A DNA stretch of 64,000 bases, taken from NCBI GenBank assembly GCA_035525225.1, contig DATLFA010000003.1:19990-83989 (forward strand). The letters run 5' to 3'. Of the stretch, positions 50,168 to 59,660 are shown one piece after another (the stretch's first letter is position 1; every line of letters begins with the position of its first letter). This stretch comes from DATLFA01 sp035525225. Lineage in GTDB: Bacteria; Actinomycetota; Acidimicrobiia; Acidimicrobiales; WLNW01. The position numbers and the translations under genes were made by a program. The notes beneath the pieces were generated by a model. It ran no database searches. It was not told the DNA's origin and was given only the letters and a program-made list of their open reading frames with translations.

Positions 50168-50965
50168 TTAGGAGGCGCCGGCCTTCGCGAAGGCGAAGCT
50201 GACGACGTCGGACACGGCCACCGTGCGGTCGCCGTCGATGTCGCCGTGGATCAGCGCGCCCTCGATGTCGGCATACGTCGCGCCGCGATCGAGAACGACG
50301 CACACGCGCGTGCCGGGCGCCGGCGCGCCTTCGCCCAACTCGATGCGGTCGCCCATGGGGCGAACGGCGACTGCCGCGGCGGTCGGGTGGTCGTGGGCCG
50401 AGGTCCACCCGACGGCACCCGCTCTTGCCGCGGCGACGAACGAAGCAAGCTCGTCTTCTTCGAGGGCGAGCGAACCACGATCTCGGCCCGCCTTGCCCAT
50501 GTCGGTGCGGGCGCCCCTCGGCTGTGAACGTCTCGAGTCGGTGCGCCAACCAGCGGGCAGAGCGATCCAGTCGAGTCGCCCCGGCGCCATGCGAAACAAC
50601 ACTCGCTTGCCCGTGCGCAGCCGATCTTGCGTGCGCGCCACGACATCGGACGTCGCGAAGCCATCGGTACGCAGCGCGTGCTGCGCCAGCCACTCGATCT
50701 CGTCGGCGTCGGTGATCAACTGCGCGTTGGCCTCGAGACGCAAACCGCGCGGCGACTGTTCATTCGACAACAGCACTGCCACGCGATCGTCGCGCAGCAT
50801 CATCTTGGCCTTCGCCGCGACGCGATAGGTGTTGAAGTACAGGTGCCCGTCGCCGGGCCACAGCGGCGTCATCGGCCATCCGGTGGGCGATCGGTCGCGC
50901 CGGCGGGCGAACAAGGTCGCGCTCGTCGCCGTGGCGACCAGTTCTCGCTGCTCGTCGTCATACAC
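50168..50965 (-). CDS. PPOX-fold (pyridoxamine 5'-phosphate oxidase-like) protein
   Basis: 265 residues from GTG 50965. Flavin/F420-binding split barrel: ATATSATLFARRRDRSPTGW, GHLYFNTYRVAAKAKMMLRD and VAVLLSNEQSPRGLRLEANA. The N-terminal half carries the barrel; the C-terminal part ends in a helix KAGAS. Substrate and cofactor uncertain. Divergent from hyuA. Confidence 0.7.
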   Translation of the reverse strand: MYDDEQRELVATATSATLFARRRDRSPTGWPMTPLWPGDGHLYFNTYRVAAKAKMMLRDDRVAVLLSNEQSPRGLRLEANAQLITDADEIEWLAQHALRTDGFATSDVVARTQDRLRTGKRVLFRMAPGRLDWIALPAGWRTDSRRSQPRGARTDMGKAGRDRGSLALEEDELASFVAAARAGAVGWTSAHDHPTAAAVAVRPMGDRIELGEGAPAPGTRVCVVLDRGATYADIEGALIHGDIDGDRTVAVSDVVSFAFAKAGAS

Positions 50966-51007
50966 GTGGTGCCTCCGATCTCGCAGCAACGATTGTCGCA
51001 CTGCGAG

Positions 51008-51013
51008 TATGGT
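51008..51013 (+). promoter_or_regulatory. Possible -10 element of hyuA
   Basis: TATGGT stands seven bases before GTG 51021, an alternative in-frame start of hyuA. If used, the ATG at 51009 is not translated. Confidence 0.35.
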
Positions 51014-53084
51014 GCCGCTCGTGGGGGGAGCGACCTGCATCGGCGTCGACATCGGGGGGACGTTCACCGATGTCGTGCTGTCCGACGGCAGCCGTACGTG
51101 GCGCGGCAAGTCGCCGAGCACGCCGCACGACGTCAGCGAAGGCGTGCTCGAAGCCTGCCGTCTGGTCGCGGAGGCGCACGGGACGACGCTCGAGGGCCTC
51201 TTGCCGACCGTGGATCGATTCGGCCTGGGCACCACGGCCGTGACCAACACGCTGGCTTCGTGGACCGGTCAGCGACTCGGCCTCGTCACGACCGCGGGCT
51301 TCGAGGACATCGTCCCGCTCGCCCGAGGTACGCGCGTATGCGTCGACGGATGGCTGGTGATGCCGCCGTCGCTCGTCGAGCGCGAACGCATCGTCGGGCT
51401 CGACGAACGCATCGACCGCGACGGCAGGATCATCAAGCCGCTCGACATGGGCGCCGCCCAACGGGCAGCCGAACATCTCGTGGAGAACGAAAACGTCGAC
51501 GCGATCACCGTTTCGTGCTTGTGGAGCTTCAAGAATCCCGACCACGAGCACCGGGCAGTCCACGAAATACGCACTCGGTATACCGACCTCCTCGTGACGA
51601 GCGGGGTCGAGTTGCAACCAGCAATCCGCGAGTACGAACGGTCGACGTTCGCACTGCTGAACGCGTACGTCGGCCGCTCGCTCAACGGCGTCGACGCGCT
51701 GACCGCGCAACTCGCCCGCCTCGGGTTGCGCGTGCCGCTACTGCTCGTGCATTCGGGTGGCGGGTCGATGACCACCGACGAAGCCCGGCGTGTGCCGATC
51801 CGGCTCGCGGCTTCGGGCCCGGCGGCGGGCGTGACCGCGTCGTCGATCGTCGCGAAGACGAGCAACATCACGCGGGCGATCACCTGCGACGTGGGCGGCA
51901 CCTCCTATGACGTCGCGCTCGTCCTCGACGCCGCACCCGAGCGTCGCACTCGCGGCGATGTCATGGGTATCTGGACGTCGGTGCCGACCGTTGATGTCAA
52001 GTCGTTCGGCGCCGGCGGTGGGTCACTCGCGTGGATCGACAGTCGTGGGTTGATGCGCGTCGGTCCCCGCTCCGCCGGCGCGATACCAGGGCCCGTCTGC
52101 TACGGCCGCGGAGGCACTGAACCCACCGTGACCGATGCATTGCTGGTGCTCGGCTATCTCGACCCCGACCACTTTCTCGGTGGGCGGATGGCCCTCGATC
52201 TCGACGGCGCGCACCGGGCCTGCGCCCGTCTCGGCGAAGCCATCGGCATCACGGGGCCGGAGTGCGCTTGGGGCATCCGCGAAATCGCGCTGGCCGAGAT
52301 GGTCAAGGCCACTCGCTCGATGCTCTCGACGAGAGGCCTCGACGCCCGCGACTTCACCCTCATCACCTACGGCGGTTGCGGGCCCTTGTTCACCACCGGT
52401 GTTGCACGGGCGATCGGCGCGCCGCGACTGCTCGTGCCCGCGCTGTCGTCGGTGCTCTCCGCATTCGGTGCCGCCGCTTCCGATATCAAGCGCGAGCGCA
52501 CACTCCCCCTCACCGTCATGTTGCCGTGCGATCCGGTCATCCTCGACGACGCGATCGCCACGCTCGAAGCCGAGTTGACCAAAGAGCTCGACGCCGACGC
52601 GGTCGCGCCGATCAATCGGGAGGTCTACTACGAGGTGGACGTGCGCTTCGCCCGGCAACGATGGGAGCTCACGATCCCATTGTCTTCGCCGGTGAGCGCG
52701 GCGACGATCGAACGTCTCGCACACGACTTTCGTGCGGAGTATGCCCGCCGCTACGGCGAGGGCGCCGTGATGGCCGGCGCGGCGGTCGAGGTGGTGGCTC
52801 TTCGCGGCCTCGGCATCGGTCGCACGGTGCAAGCCGTGTTCGAGCGCCGCGAACTCGACGATCCTCGTTCGACTCCCGCGCCGAGCGAAATGCGGGCAGT
52901 CCTGCTCGAACGTACCCAGCCGCCCGCGGCCGTCGCGTCCTACCGCATGGCCGACCTGCGACCAGGGCACCGATTCGACGGGCCGGCATTGCTCGACGAC
53001 GTCGACACGACCATCTGGGTCCCCCCATCGTCCACTGCGCACATCGACGCGTACCGCAGCACGATCGTGGAGCTCTCCGTATGA
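51009..53084 (+). CDS. hyuA: Hydantoinase/oxoprolinase family protein, HyuA subunit
   Basis: 691 residues from ATG 51009 (GTG 51021 possible). ATPase fold: IGVDIGGTFTDVVLSDG, FGLGTTAVTNTLASWTGQRL, LLLVHSGGGSMTTDEARRVP, ITCDVGGTSYDVAL and FGAGGGSLAWID. HyuA-type subunits activate an amide, lactam or ketone by phosphorylation for N-methylhydantoin, 5-oxoproline or acetophenone/acetone carboxylation. The next gene encodes the B subunit with an ATGA overlap. The substrate cannot be deduced. Confidence 0.9.
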   Translation: MVPLVGGATCIGVDIGGTFTDVVLSDGSRTWRGKSPSTPHDVSEGVLEACRLVAEAHGTTLEGLLPTVDRFGLGTTAVTNTLASWTGQRLGLVTTAGFEDIVPLARGTRVCVDGWLVMPPSLVERERIVGLDERIDRDGRIIKPLDMGAAQRAAEHLVENENVDAITVSCLWSFKNPDHEHRAVHEIRTRYTDLLVTSGVELQPAIREYERSTFALLNAYVGRSLNGVDALTAQLARLGLRVPLLLVHSGGGSMTTDEARRVPIRLAASGPAAGVTASSIVAKTSNITRAITCDVGGTSYDVALVLDAAPERRTRGDVMGIWTSVPTVDVKSFGAGGGSLAWIDSRGLMRVGPRSAGAIPGPVCYGRGGTEPTVTDALLVLGYLDPDHFLGGRMALDLDGAHRACARLGEAIGITGPECAWGIREIALAEMVKATRSMLSTRGLDARDFTLITYGGCGPLFTTGVARAIGAPRLLVPALSSVLSAFGAAASDIKRERTLPLTVMLPCDPVILDDAIATLEAELTKELDADAVAPINREVYYEVDVRFARQRWELTIPLSSPVSAATIERLAHDFRAEYARRYGEGAVMAGAAVEVVALRGLGIGRTVQAVFERRELDDPRSTPAPSEMRAVLLERTQPPAAVASYRMADLRPGHRFDGPALLDDVDTTIWVPPSSTAHIDAYRSTIVELSV

Positions 53085-55204
53085 CAAGCCTCGGCCTACG
53101 CACCGACCCGATCACACTCGAGGTCTTGCGCCACCAACTCGAAGCGATCGGCGAAGAGGGCGCGAACACCATCGAACGCACCGCGATCAGTCCGGTCGTG
53201 ACCGAATCGAAGGACTACTCGTGCACCATCCTCGATCGAGAAGGTGGACTTCTCGTCGGCGCGGGCAAGATCGACTACCACTTCTACGCCGCGTCGAGTG
53301 CGGTGAACGCGACCATTGCGACGCACGGCGACTCGATCGGGCCGGGCGATGTCTTCTTGGCCAACGATCCGCACAACGGCGGCGGGCTGCACGCGCAGGA
53401 CGTCATGGTGCAACGTCCGGTCTTCGTCGAAGGCGAGCGAGTCGCATGGATCGTCAACTCGGCGCATCTCATGGACATGGGCGGCATGGTGCTCGGGTCC
53501 TGGGCGCCGGCCGCCACCGAGTGCTTTCAAGAAGCGTTGCGATTTCCGCCTGTGCGGTTGGTCAATCGTGGCGTCGAGGCCAGCGACATCTTCGCCATTT
53601 TCCGCAACAACGTGCGCTTGTCGGCCCTCGTCGAGATGGACCTGCGCGGCCTGGTCGCCGGCTGCCATGTCGCCCACGAGAAGATCGCCGCACTCGTTGC
53701 CGAGATAGGCAACGACAGCTTCGTCGAGGCCGTCGAAGACATGTGCGATCTCACCGAACGCGAGCTGCGTCGACGCATCGAAGCGCTCGAAGACGGCGTG
53801 TATCGTGCGGTCAGTTGGACCGAATGGGATGACGAGTTCTTCGTCGTGCCGTGCACGTTGACGGTCGAGGGCGATCACCTACACTTCGACTACGAAGGCG
53901 CGGCGCCGCAGGCCCAGCATTTCTTCAACTCGAAGCCGTACATCATCGCGAGCGGACTCGTCGGCGAGATCTGCAAGCTCCTCGCACAAGATCTGCCTTT
54001 CAACCGCGGCGCGTTCCGGCCGGTCGCACTCCGTTGTCCCAGCGGCACGATCGTCAACAGCGAACCGCCGGCGCCCGTCGCCGCCGCGCACATGGACGTC
54101 GCGTTCAATGCGGCCGAAGTCGGGATGCGGGCGTTGGTGATGGCCGTCGCCGCGACTCCCGGAAGCCCCGCGGCCCAGTACCTCAGCGGGCCAACAGGTG
54201 GATCGGCGCTCGCGACGCACACATGGTCGGGGCAAGGACTTTCGGGAATGCCGGACGGCTGGGCGATGCTCGACGGCTGTCTGGCCGGCGCATCCGCCGG
54301 CAACGACCGTGACGGCACGGACCTCGGCTCTTGGATGGTGGCCGCCAGTGGATCGCTAGAGATGATCGACGTCGAGGTCGCGGAGTCGTGGTACCCGATC
54401 CTCGTCGAGTTCAAGCGAGCCCGTCCCGGGGCGTTCGGTGCAGGGACGTTCCGCGCCGGCGCGGGATGCAACATGGCCTACTCGTTGCACGGCACGTCGC
54501 AACTCTTCGGCGTGATGCTGGGTATGCGCGAGCGCTTGCCGCTCGTCGGCATGGCCGGTGGTGCGCCCGGCGCGGTCACCGAGTTCGTCCTGCATCACCC
54601 GGCCAACGGCGTGGACCGCATCGGTGGCCACGCGAGCGACGTCGTGTTGCAACCGGGCCAGCTTTTCGAGTTTCGCTGCGCCTGCGGCGGAGGATACGGC
54701 GATCCGCTCGACCGTGACCCGGGCCGGGTCGCGGTCGACGTCAAGCGCGGGCGGGTCGGTTTCGACGACGCTCGCGATGTGTACGGCGTGGCCGTCGATG
54801 CGTCGTTCGCCGTCGACCACGCCATTACCGACGCGCTCCGGGTCGAGCTCTTGTCGCGGCGACTTGCGCGTGCGCAACCGCCTGCGATCCCGATCGCATC
54901 GGATGCCGCCGTTCAAGAAGCACACCGCACGCCACAACAACCGTTGTATCCGGGCGTCGTGCAGCGCGGATGCGTCGCGTTCAGCGCGCGCACCGGTGCA
55001 CCACTTGCCGTTTCACCCGCGCATTTCACCGACGGGTGCCCCGTCCTCGAAGATCGGCGATCCTTCGCCAGCGGTCCGGCGGTCGTGACCCGCGCGTACC
55101 TCGACCCGGGCAGCGGGCATGTTCTGGTCGTCGATGTCGTACCCGACGGCGAGCCGCGGGCATTCACCACCGCACCGCGACGGTGGACCGACGCGGCGCG
55201 CTAG
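53081..55204 (+). CDS. hyuB: Hydantoinase B/oxoprolinase family protein, HyuB subunit
   Basis: 707 residues. DPITLEVLRHQLEAIGEEG, TIERTAISPVVTESKDYSC, FLANDPHNGGGLHAQDVMV and FEFRCACGGGYGDPLDRDP are the HyuB landmarks. Start overlaps the hyuA stop (ATGA), so a fixed 1:1 complex is expected. The C-terminal 80 residues are less conserved. Together the pair forms an ATP-dependent amide-hydrolysing or carboxylating enzyme. Confidence 0.9.
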   Translation: MTSLGLRTDPITLEVLRHQLEAIGEEGANTIERTAISPVVTESKDYSCTILDREGGLLVGAGKIDYHFYAASSAVNATIATHGDSIGPGDVFLANDPHNGGGLHAQDVMVQRPVFVEGERVAWIVNSAHLMDMGGMVLGSWAPAATECFQEALRFPPVRLVNRGVEASDIFAIFRNNVRLSALVEMDLRGLVAGCHVAHEKIAALVAEIGNDSFVEAVEDMCDLTERELRRRIEALEDGVYRAVSWTEWDDEFFVVPCTLTVEGDHLHFDYEGAAPQAQHFFNSKPYIIASGLVGEICKLLAQDLPFNRGAFRPVALRCPSGTIVNSEPPAPVAAAHMDVAFNAAEVGMRALVMAVAATPGSPAAQYLSGPTGGSALATHTWSGQGLSGMPDGWAMLDGCLAGASAGNDRDGTDLGSWMVAASGSLEMIDVEVAESWYPILVEFKRARPGAFGAGTFRAGAGCNMAYSLHGTSQLFGVMLGMRERLPLVGMAGGAPGAVTEFVLHHPANGVDRIGGHASDVVLQPGQLFEFRCACGGGYGDPLDRDPGRVAVDVKRGRVGFDDARDVYGVAVDASFAVDHAITDALRVELLSRRLARAQPPAIPIASDAAVQEAHRTPQQPLYPGVVQRGCVAFSARTGAPLAVSPAHFTDGCPVLEDRRSFASGPAVVTRAYLDPGSGHVLVVDVVPDGEPRAFTTAPRRWTDAAR

Positions 55205-55221
55205 ACGCCGCAGGCGAACGG

Positions 55222-56310
55222 CTACGCCAGCAGGGCGAGGATCTGGTCCTCTGCCGCGAAGTCGAAGGTCAGCGAGCGGTCGAGCCCTTCGCGGACGAAC
55301 CAGTCGTAGGTCTGCTGCACCATCGACTCGAACGTGTACTCGGGTTCCCAGCCGATGTCACGGCGCAACCGGTCGATGCCGAAGACGACGCTCTGATTCC
55401 ATCGATGCAGATGCGGCGCGATGCGCTGAACGAGTGTCGCAAGGTGATACTTCTGCCGGGTGCCACTTGCGGTCTGGACACCTGACGCACTCGGCCGAAT
55501 CTCTATGCGGGATTGCATGCGCCCCGCCGCGATGTCGATATTGCCGTCCCACATGCCGTCCATCACATCGGCTGGGATGAACACCTTTTGGGCATCGACA
55601 CCGAGAACCCGAGCGAAGACGTCGACGTAGCCCTCGCTCGTGTACGACTGCGAACCGGTGAGGTTGTAGCGCCTGCCGAACGTGATGGGCTGGCCCATCA
55701 TCATCCGCAACGCACGCGCCTGATCGTCGACATGACCGACTTGGCCCAGCGTGCGCCCATCGCCGGGTATCAAGATCTGGCGGCCTTGCAAGAGCCGGCC
55801 GAACATGCGCTGCTCGCGATCGGGGATTCCGTTGTGCGGGCCGAACACCATCGACAGCGCTGCGACCGACGCCGGAAAGCCATTGTCACGGTAGTTCTGG
55901 AACAGGAACTCTTCGCACAAGATCTTGTGCAAGCCGTACTCGTTCTGGTCCGCGCTGCGGTCGACCGGGAACGACTCGTCGATGGGCAAGATGTCGGACG
56001 CCGCGTAGATCACGGTCGAGCTGGCGAATATGTAGTGGCCGATCTTGCCTCGGAACACGTCGTACATCAGCTCGACGTCTTCGGGGTGGTAGGCGCTCAT
56101 GTCGTGCACGCAGTCGAACTCTTCGTCGCGGAAGAGCTCGTGGATATGGTCGTGGTCGGTGCGGTCACCGATCACACGGCGCACCGAACGAGGCAGCTCG
56201 ACCTGTGTCTTGCCCCGGTTGAGGATGGTCACGTCGTGACCGGTTCGCACGAGCTCTCGCACCAGTGCATAGCCGTTGAAGAGCGTCCCGCCCATGACCA
56301 AGACCCGCAT
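55222..56310 (-). CDS. NAD-dependent epimerase/dehydratase
   Basis: 362 residues. Dinucleotide motif LVMGGTLFNGYALV, VHDMSAYHPEDV, catalytic YGLHK at about 147-151 (YxxxK of the extended SDR family) and ASSTVIYAASD. The glycine motif variant resembles actinobacterial and plant mRNA-binding-type epimerase relatives. A sugar-nucleotide substrate is likely but not certain. TACCCT seven bases before the ATG indicates a leaderless promoter. Confidence 0.85.
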   Translation of the reverse strand: MRVLVMGGTLFNGYALVRELVRTGHDVTILNRGKTQVELPRSVRRVIGDRTDHDHIHELFRDEEFDCVHDMSAYHPEDVELMYDVFRGKIGHYIFASSTVIYAASDILPIDESFPVDRSADQNEYGLHKILCEEFLFQNYRDNGFPASVAALSMVFGPHNGIPDREQRMFGRLLQGRQILIPGDGRTLGQVGHVDDQARALRMMMGQPITFGRRYNLTGSQSYTSEGYVDVFARVLGVDAQKVFIPADVMDGMWDGNIDIAAGRMQSRIEIRPSASGVQTASGTRQKYHLATLVQRIAPHLHRWNQSVVFGIDRLRRDIGWEPEYTFESMVQQTYDWFVREGLDRSLTFDFAAEDQILALLA

Positions 56311-56317
56311 GGTGCGG

Positions 56318-56323
56318 AGGGTA
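56318..56323 (-). promoter_or_regulatory. -10 element of the epimerase gene
   Basis: TACCCT ends seven bases before ATG 56310. Confidence 0.5.
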
Positions 56324-56371
56324 GCCGCCGCGGCACGAGGTCATCTAATGTGCCACCGGGGGTACATCACC

Positions 56372-57520
56372 ATGACAACCACAGCGCCGCATTTCATCTA
56401 CGACCCGTCGACCGCGCAGTTCCAGAAGGACCTGTGGGATGTCTACCGCACGCTTCGCGACGAACACCCCGTCTATCGCCATCCGACGACGGGCACCTAC
56501 GCGCTGTCGCGCTTCGACGACGTATGGCGGGCCGTCCACGACCACGACACCTTCTCGAGTGTCGTCGAAGAAGCGCAAAGCCTGCTCCCGCAGATGATCT
56601 ACTTCGACCCGCCCCGGCACACGGCCATGCGGTCACTCGTTTCGCGAGCATTCACGCCCAAACGGGTCGCCGCTGTCGAAGGCCTCGTCCGCCAAACCGC
56701 ACGTGAGCTGTGCAACGCGATCGCCGAGCGCGGCGAATGCGAGCTGCAACACGACTTCGCGGCGATCTTGCCCAGCGTGGTCATCGCCCGCATGATCGGT
56801 GTGCCAGAGGAACACATTCCCTCGTTTCGCACCTGGACCGAATCGTTTCTCGAGATCCAGGGACCACAAGATTTCGCCGAGGCCGCGGGCAAGATCTACG
56901 CGCTGTTCGCCGAACTGCTGGCCGAGCGGCGGGCGCGACCTCGCGACGATCTGATGACCGCGCTCATCGACGCCGAAGCCGAGGGCAACAAGCTGAGCGA
57001 CGAAGAGTTGCTCGGGTTCTGCCTCCTGCTCATCCTCGCCGGAAACGACACGACGTCGAGCCTCATCGGCAGCGGCATCGTGTTGCTATCGAACCATGCG
57101 GACCAGCGGGCGCGACTCGTCGACGATCCGTCACTGTGGCCCAATGCCATCGAAGAACTCAATCGACTGGAGTCGCCGGCGCAGGTATTGCCCCGCACGA
57201 CGACGCGCGACGTCGAGTTGCACGGAACCACGATTCCGGCCGACTCCCGGGTGATGTTGATCTGGGGTGCTGCCAACCACGACGACCGTGAGTTCACCAA
57301 CCCCGAAGGCCTCGACGTGACCCGCAAGTTCTCCCGCCATCTCGCGTTCGGGCACGGCATTCACTATTGCCTCGGTGCCAACCTGGCCCGTCTCGAAGCG
57401 CGGGCTGCGTTCGAAGAGTGGCACCGTAACTTCCCCGACTATCACCTCACCGGTGAACCGCAGCGCATCGTGTCCATCTGGGCGAGGGCGTACAGCCGTA
57501 TCCCGGTCTCCGTGCGGTGA
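56372..57520 (+). CDS. Cytochrome P450
   Basis: 382 residues from ATG 56372. I-helix ILAGNDTTSSLI (the acid-alcohol pair is D-T), ELNRLESPAQ with the E-x-x-R-type K-helix, and haem-binding loop AFGHGIHYCLGANLARLEAR with the Cys ligand. Soluble bacterial class I P450; redox partners are not encoded nearby. First of eight same-strand genes to 63299, the next joined by a GTGA overlap. Confidence 0.93.
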   Translation: MTTTAPHFIYDPSTAQFQKDLWDVYRTLRDEHPVYRHPTTGTYALSRFDDVWRAVHDHDTFSSVVEEAQSLLPQMIYFDPPRHTAMRSLVSRAFTPKRVAAVEGLVRQTARELCNAIAERGECELQHDFAAILPSVVIARMIGVPEEHIPSFRTWTESFLEIQGPQDFAEAAGKIYALFAELLAERRARPRDDLMTALIDAEAEGNKLSDEELLGFCLLLILAGNDTTSSLIGSGIVLLSNHADQRARLVDDPSLWPNAIEELNRLESPAQVLPRTTTRDVELHGTTIPADSRVMLIWGAANHDDREFTNPEGLDVTRKFSRHLAFGHGIHYCLGANLARLEARAAFEEWHRNFPDYHLTGEPQRIVSIWARAYSRIPVSVR

Positions 57521-58083
57521 ACGAAGCACCTCTGCCCCTACCCGACTACGTCGGCTGGCCCATCTTTCCGTTCGAAGGTGACATGCGGGTGAAGCAAATC
57601 ACACCGCTCATGGCCGACGACGTCGCGCGCTCGGGCGAGGGCGGTCGCTCGTGCAAGTTCGCGTGCGAGCCGCCCGACAGTGAGTACCTGTGGGTCGACG
57701 ATATGTGGCGCGTCAAAACGCTCGATCGGTCGGCGCTGCCCGTCGGCGTCATGTTGGAGACCCGCGAACATCTCGACCTGAGTGACTTCACCCCCGAGCT
57801 CGGCGCGCGGTTCGGCGAGATGATCGTGCGCATCGAGCACGCGATGCAACGTTGTGACGACATCGGTCGCGTGCACGTCAATAGGTGGGGCGACGGCGGA
57901 TCGCACTTCCACGTCTGGTTCATGGCTCGACCCAAGGGGCGGATGGAGCTTTACGGCTACGGGCTTCCGCTCTGGTACAAGATCCTGCCGCCGTACGACC
58001 TCGATCACTGGCTCGCCAACAATCGCATCGTCGCCGACGCATTGGCCGAGATCAGCGGTCATGTCATCGGGGCCACTCCGTGA
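57517..58083 (+). CDS. HIT-like fold protein
   Basis: 188 residues from GTG 57517. GDGGSHFHVWFMARPKG carries an H-x-H-x-x pattern like the HIT nucleotide-binding motif, after strands LWVDDMWRVKT and VGVMLETREH. The family assignment is tentative. Start overlaps the P450 stop and the next gene overlaps its end, so it belongs to the same transcript. Confidence 0.6.
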   Translation: MNEAPLPLPDYVGWPIFPFEGDMRVKQITPLMADDVARSGEGGRSCKFACEPPDSEYLWVDDMWRVKTLDRSALPVGVMLETREHLDLSDFTPELGARFGEMIVRIEHAMQRCDDIGRVHVNRWGDGGSHFHVWFMARPKGRMELYGYGLPLWYKILPPYDLDHWLANNRIVADALAEISGHVIGATP

Positions 58084-58643
58084 CCAGCGCGCTACTCGTC
58101 ATGGACGTCCAGGTCGGCATCGTCGACCGCTACGCGGACGACGCGGGGCTCATCGGTCGTCTGCGTCGGGCCATCGACGCGGCGCGGCGAGCGTCGGTGC
58201 GAGTGATCTACGTCGTCGTGGGCTTCCGCGACGATTACGCCGAAGTCAGCCCCAACAACCGCAGCTTCTCTGCCATCGCGCAGACCGGTGCGTACACCGA
58301 CGGCGACGACAACCGCCGCGTTCACCCCGACATCGCGCCGCAACCAGGTGACATCGTCGTCACCAAGAAGCGCGTCAGCGCGTTCGCCGGCAGCGACCTC
58401 GACATGGTGCTGCGCGCACAGCAGATAAACCACCTCGTGATCAGCGGCATCTCGACGAGCGGCGTCGTGTTGTCGACCGTGCGCCAAGCAGCCGATCTCG
58501 ACTTTCGACTCTCGGTGCTGTCCGACGGGTGCGCCGACGGCGACGCCGAGGTGCATCGGGTGCTCATCGAAAAAGTGTTCGCTCGTCAGAGCGAGGTCGT
58601 CACCATCGACCAGTGGATCGACTCCTTGCGGCTGGAGGCATAG
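58080..58643 (+). CDS. Isochorismatase-fold hydrolase lacking the catalytic Cys
   Basis: 187 residues from GTG 58080 (GTGA overlap). Asp9 in LLVMDVQVGI and the Lys in VTKKRVSAFAG are present. Where cysteine hydrolases have G-x-x-T-x-x-C-V, this protein has GISTSGVVLST, so the nucleophile is replaced by Val. True isochorismatases also lack this Cys; a cysteine-dependent amidase activity is therefore unlikely. Confidence 0.8.
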   Translation: MTSALLVMDVQVGIVDRYADDAGLIGRLRRAIDAARRASVRVIYVVVGFRDDYAEVSPNNRSFSAIAQTGAYTDGDDNRRVHPDIAPQPGDIVVTKKRVSAFAGSDLDMVLRAQQINHLVISGISTSGVVLSTVRQAADLDFRLSVLSDGCADGDAEVHRVLIEKVFARQSEVVTIDQWIDSLRLEA

Positions 58644-58645
58644 TC

Positions 58646-59614
58646 GTGCGCTTCGTCGTCTACGGCGCCGGCGCGGTCGGTGGGGTCATCGGCGCTCGCC
58701 TCTTTCAGGCCGACCAGAACGTCGTGCTCATCACCCGCGGTGCGCATCACGACGCCATCCGCGACAAGGGCCTGCGTCTCATTTGTCAAGACGAAGACGT
58801 GACCTTACGGGTGCCGGTCGTGCGCCATCCGGGGGAGCTGACCTTCGATGAGTACGACGTCGTGATCCTCGCGATGAAGACGCAACACACCGCAGCCGCG
58901 CTCGCCGATCTCTCCGCAGCCGCGTCGACGATCCCGATCGCGGTTGTGTGCGCGCAGAACGGCGTCGAAAACGAGCGCCTCGCGCTGCGTTGGTTCGCCG
59001 ACGTCTACGGCGTGTGCGTCATGTGCCCCACCGGTCACCTCGAGCCAGGCGTGGTCGAAGCCTTCGCATCCCCTCTGTCGGGCCTCCTCGATCTCGGGCG
59101 GTATCCTTCAGGACAGGACGATCGGGCCCGATCCATCGCCACCTCGATCGAAACGGCGGCATTCCAGAGCATTCCCCGAGTCGACATCATGCGATGGAAG
59201 TACGCCAAGCTCATCACGAACCTCTCGAACGCCGCGAACGCCCTGTGTGGATCGAGCCCGACGATTGCCGAGATCGCGACTCGCGCTCGCGCCGAAGCCG
59301 AACGCGTACTGCGCGCGTCGAACATCGCGTTCGCCTCGACCGAAGAGGACGCCGAGCGTCGGGGCAACCTGCTGCAGATGAAGCCCTATGGGCCAGGCAC
59401 CGGTAGGGGAAGCTCGACCTGGCAGAGCCTGCGCCGGGGCGCGGGGTCCGTCGAGACCGACTATCTCAACGGTGAGATCGCGTTGCTCGGGCGGATCACG
59501 GGCGTGGCGACCCCCGTCAACGAACTCTTGCAACGGTTGTGCGCTGAGCACGCCCGTCTCGGTCTGCCACCGGGTTCGCTCGACCCCGCGGACCTGCTGG
59601 CCCAACTCGGTTGA
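58646..59614 (+). CDS. Ketopantoate reductase-like (ApbA/PanE) dehydrogenase
   Basis: 322 residues from GTG 58646. NADP motif FVVYGAGAVGGVIGARL, VVILAMKTQHTAAAL, CAQNGVENER and the C-terminal WKYAKLITNLSNAANAL with the conserved Lys. In this catabolic setting it may reduce a 2-oxo acid other than ketopantoate. Two bases after the isochorismatase-fold gene. Confidence 0.85.
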   Translation: MRFVVYGAGAVGGVIGARLFQADQNVVLITRGAHHDAIRDKGLRLICQDEDVTLRVPVVRHPGELTFDEYDVVILAMKTQHTAAALADLSAAASTIPIAVVCAQNGVENERLALRWFADVYGVCVMCPTGHLEPGVVEAFASPLSGLLDLGRYPSGQDDRARSIATSIETAAFQSIPRVDIMRWKYAKLITNLSNAANALCGSSPTIAEIATRARAEAERVLRASNIAFASTEEDAERRGNLLQMKPYGPGTGRGSSTWQSLRRGAGSVETDYLNGEIALLGRITGVATPVNELLQRLCAEHARLGLPPGSLDPADLLAQLG

Positions 59615-59625
59615 GGAGTCGTAGG

Positions 59626-59631
59626 TACACT
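59626..59631 (+). promoter_or_regulatory. Possible internal promoter -10
   Basis: TACACT lies 29 bases before ATG 59661 in a 46-bp gap of the catabolic run, followed by GGGGGTG as ribosome binding site. Confidence 0.35.
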
Positions 59632-59660
59632 CCTCGCGAAGTCACACAACGGGGGTGCCA

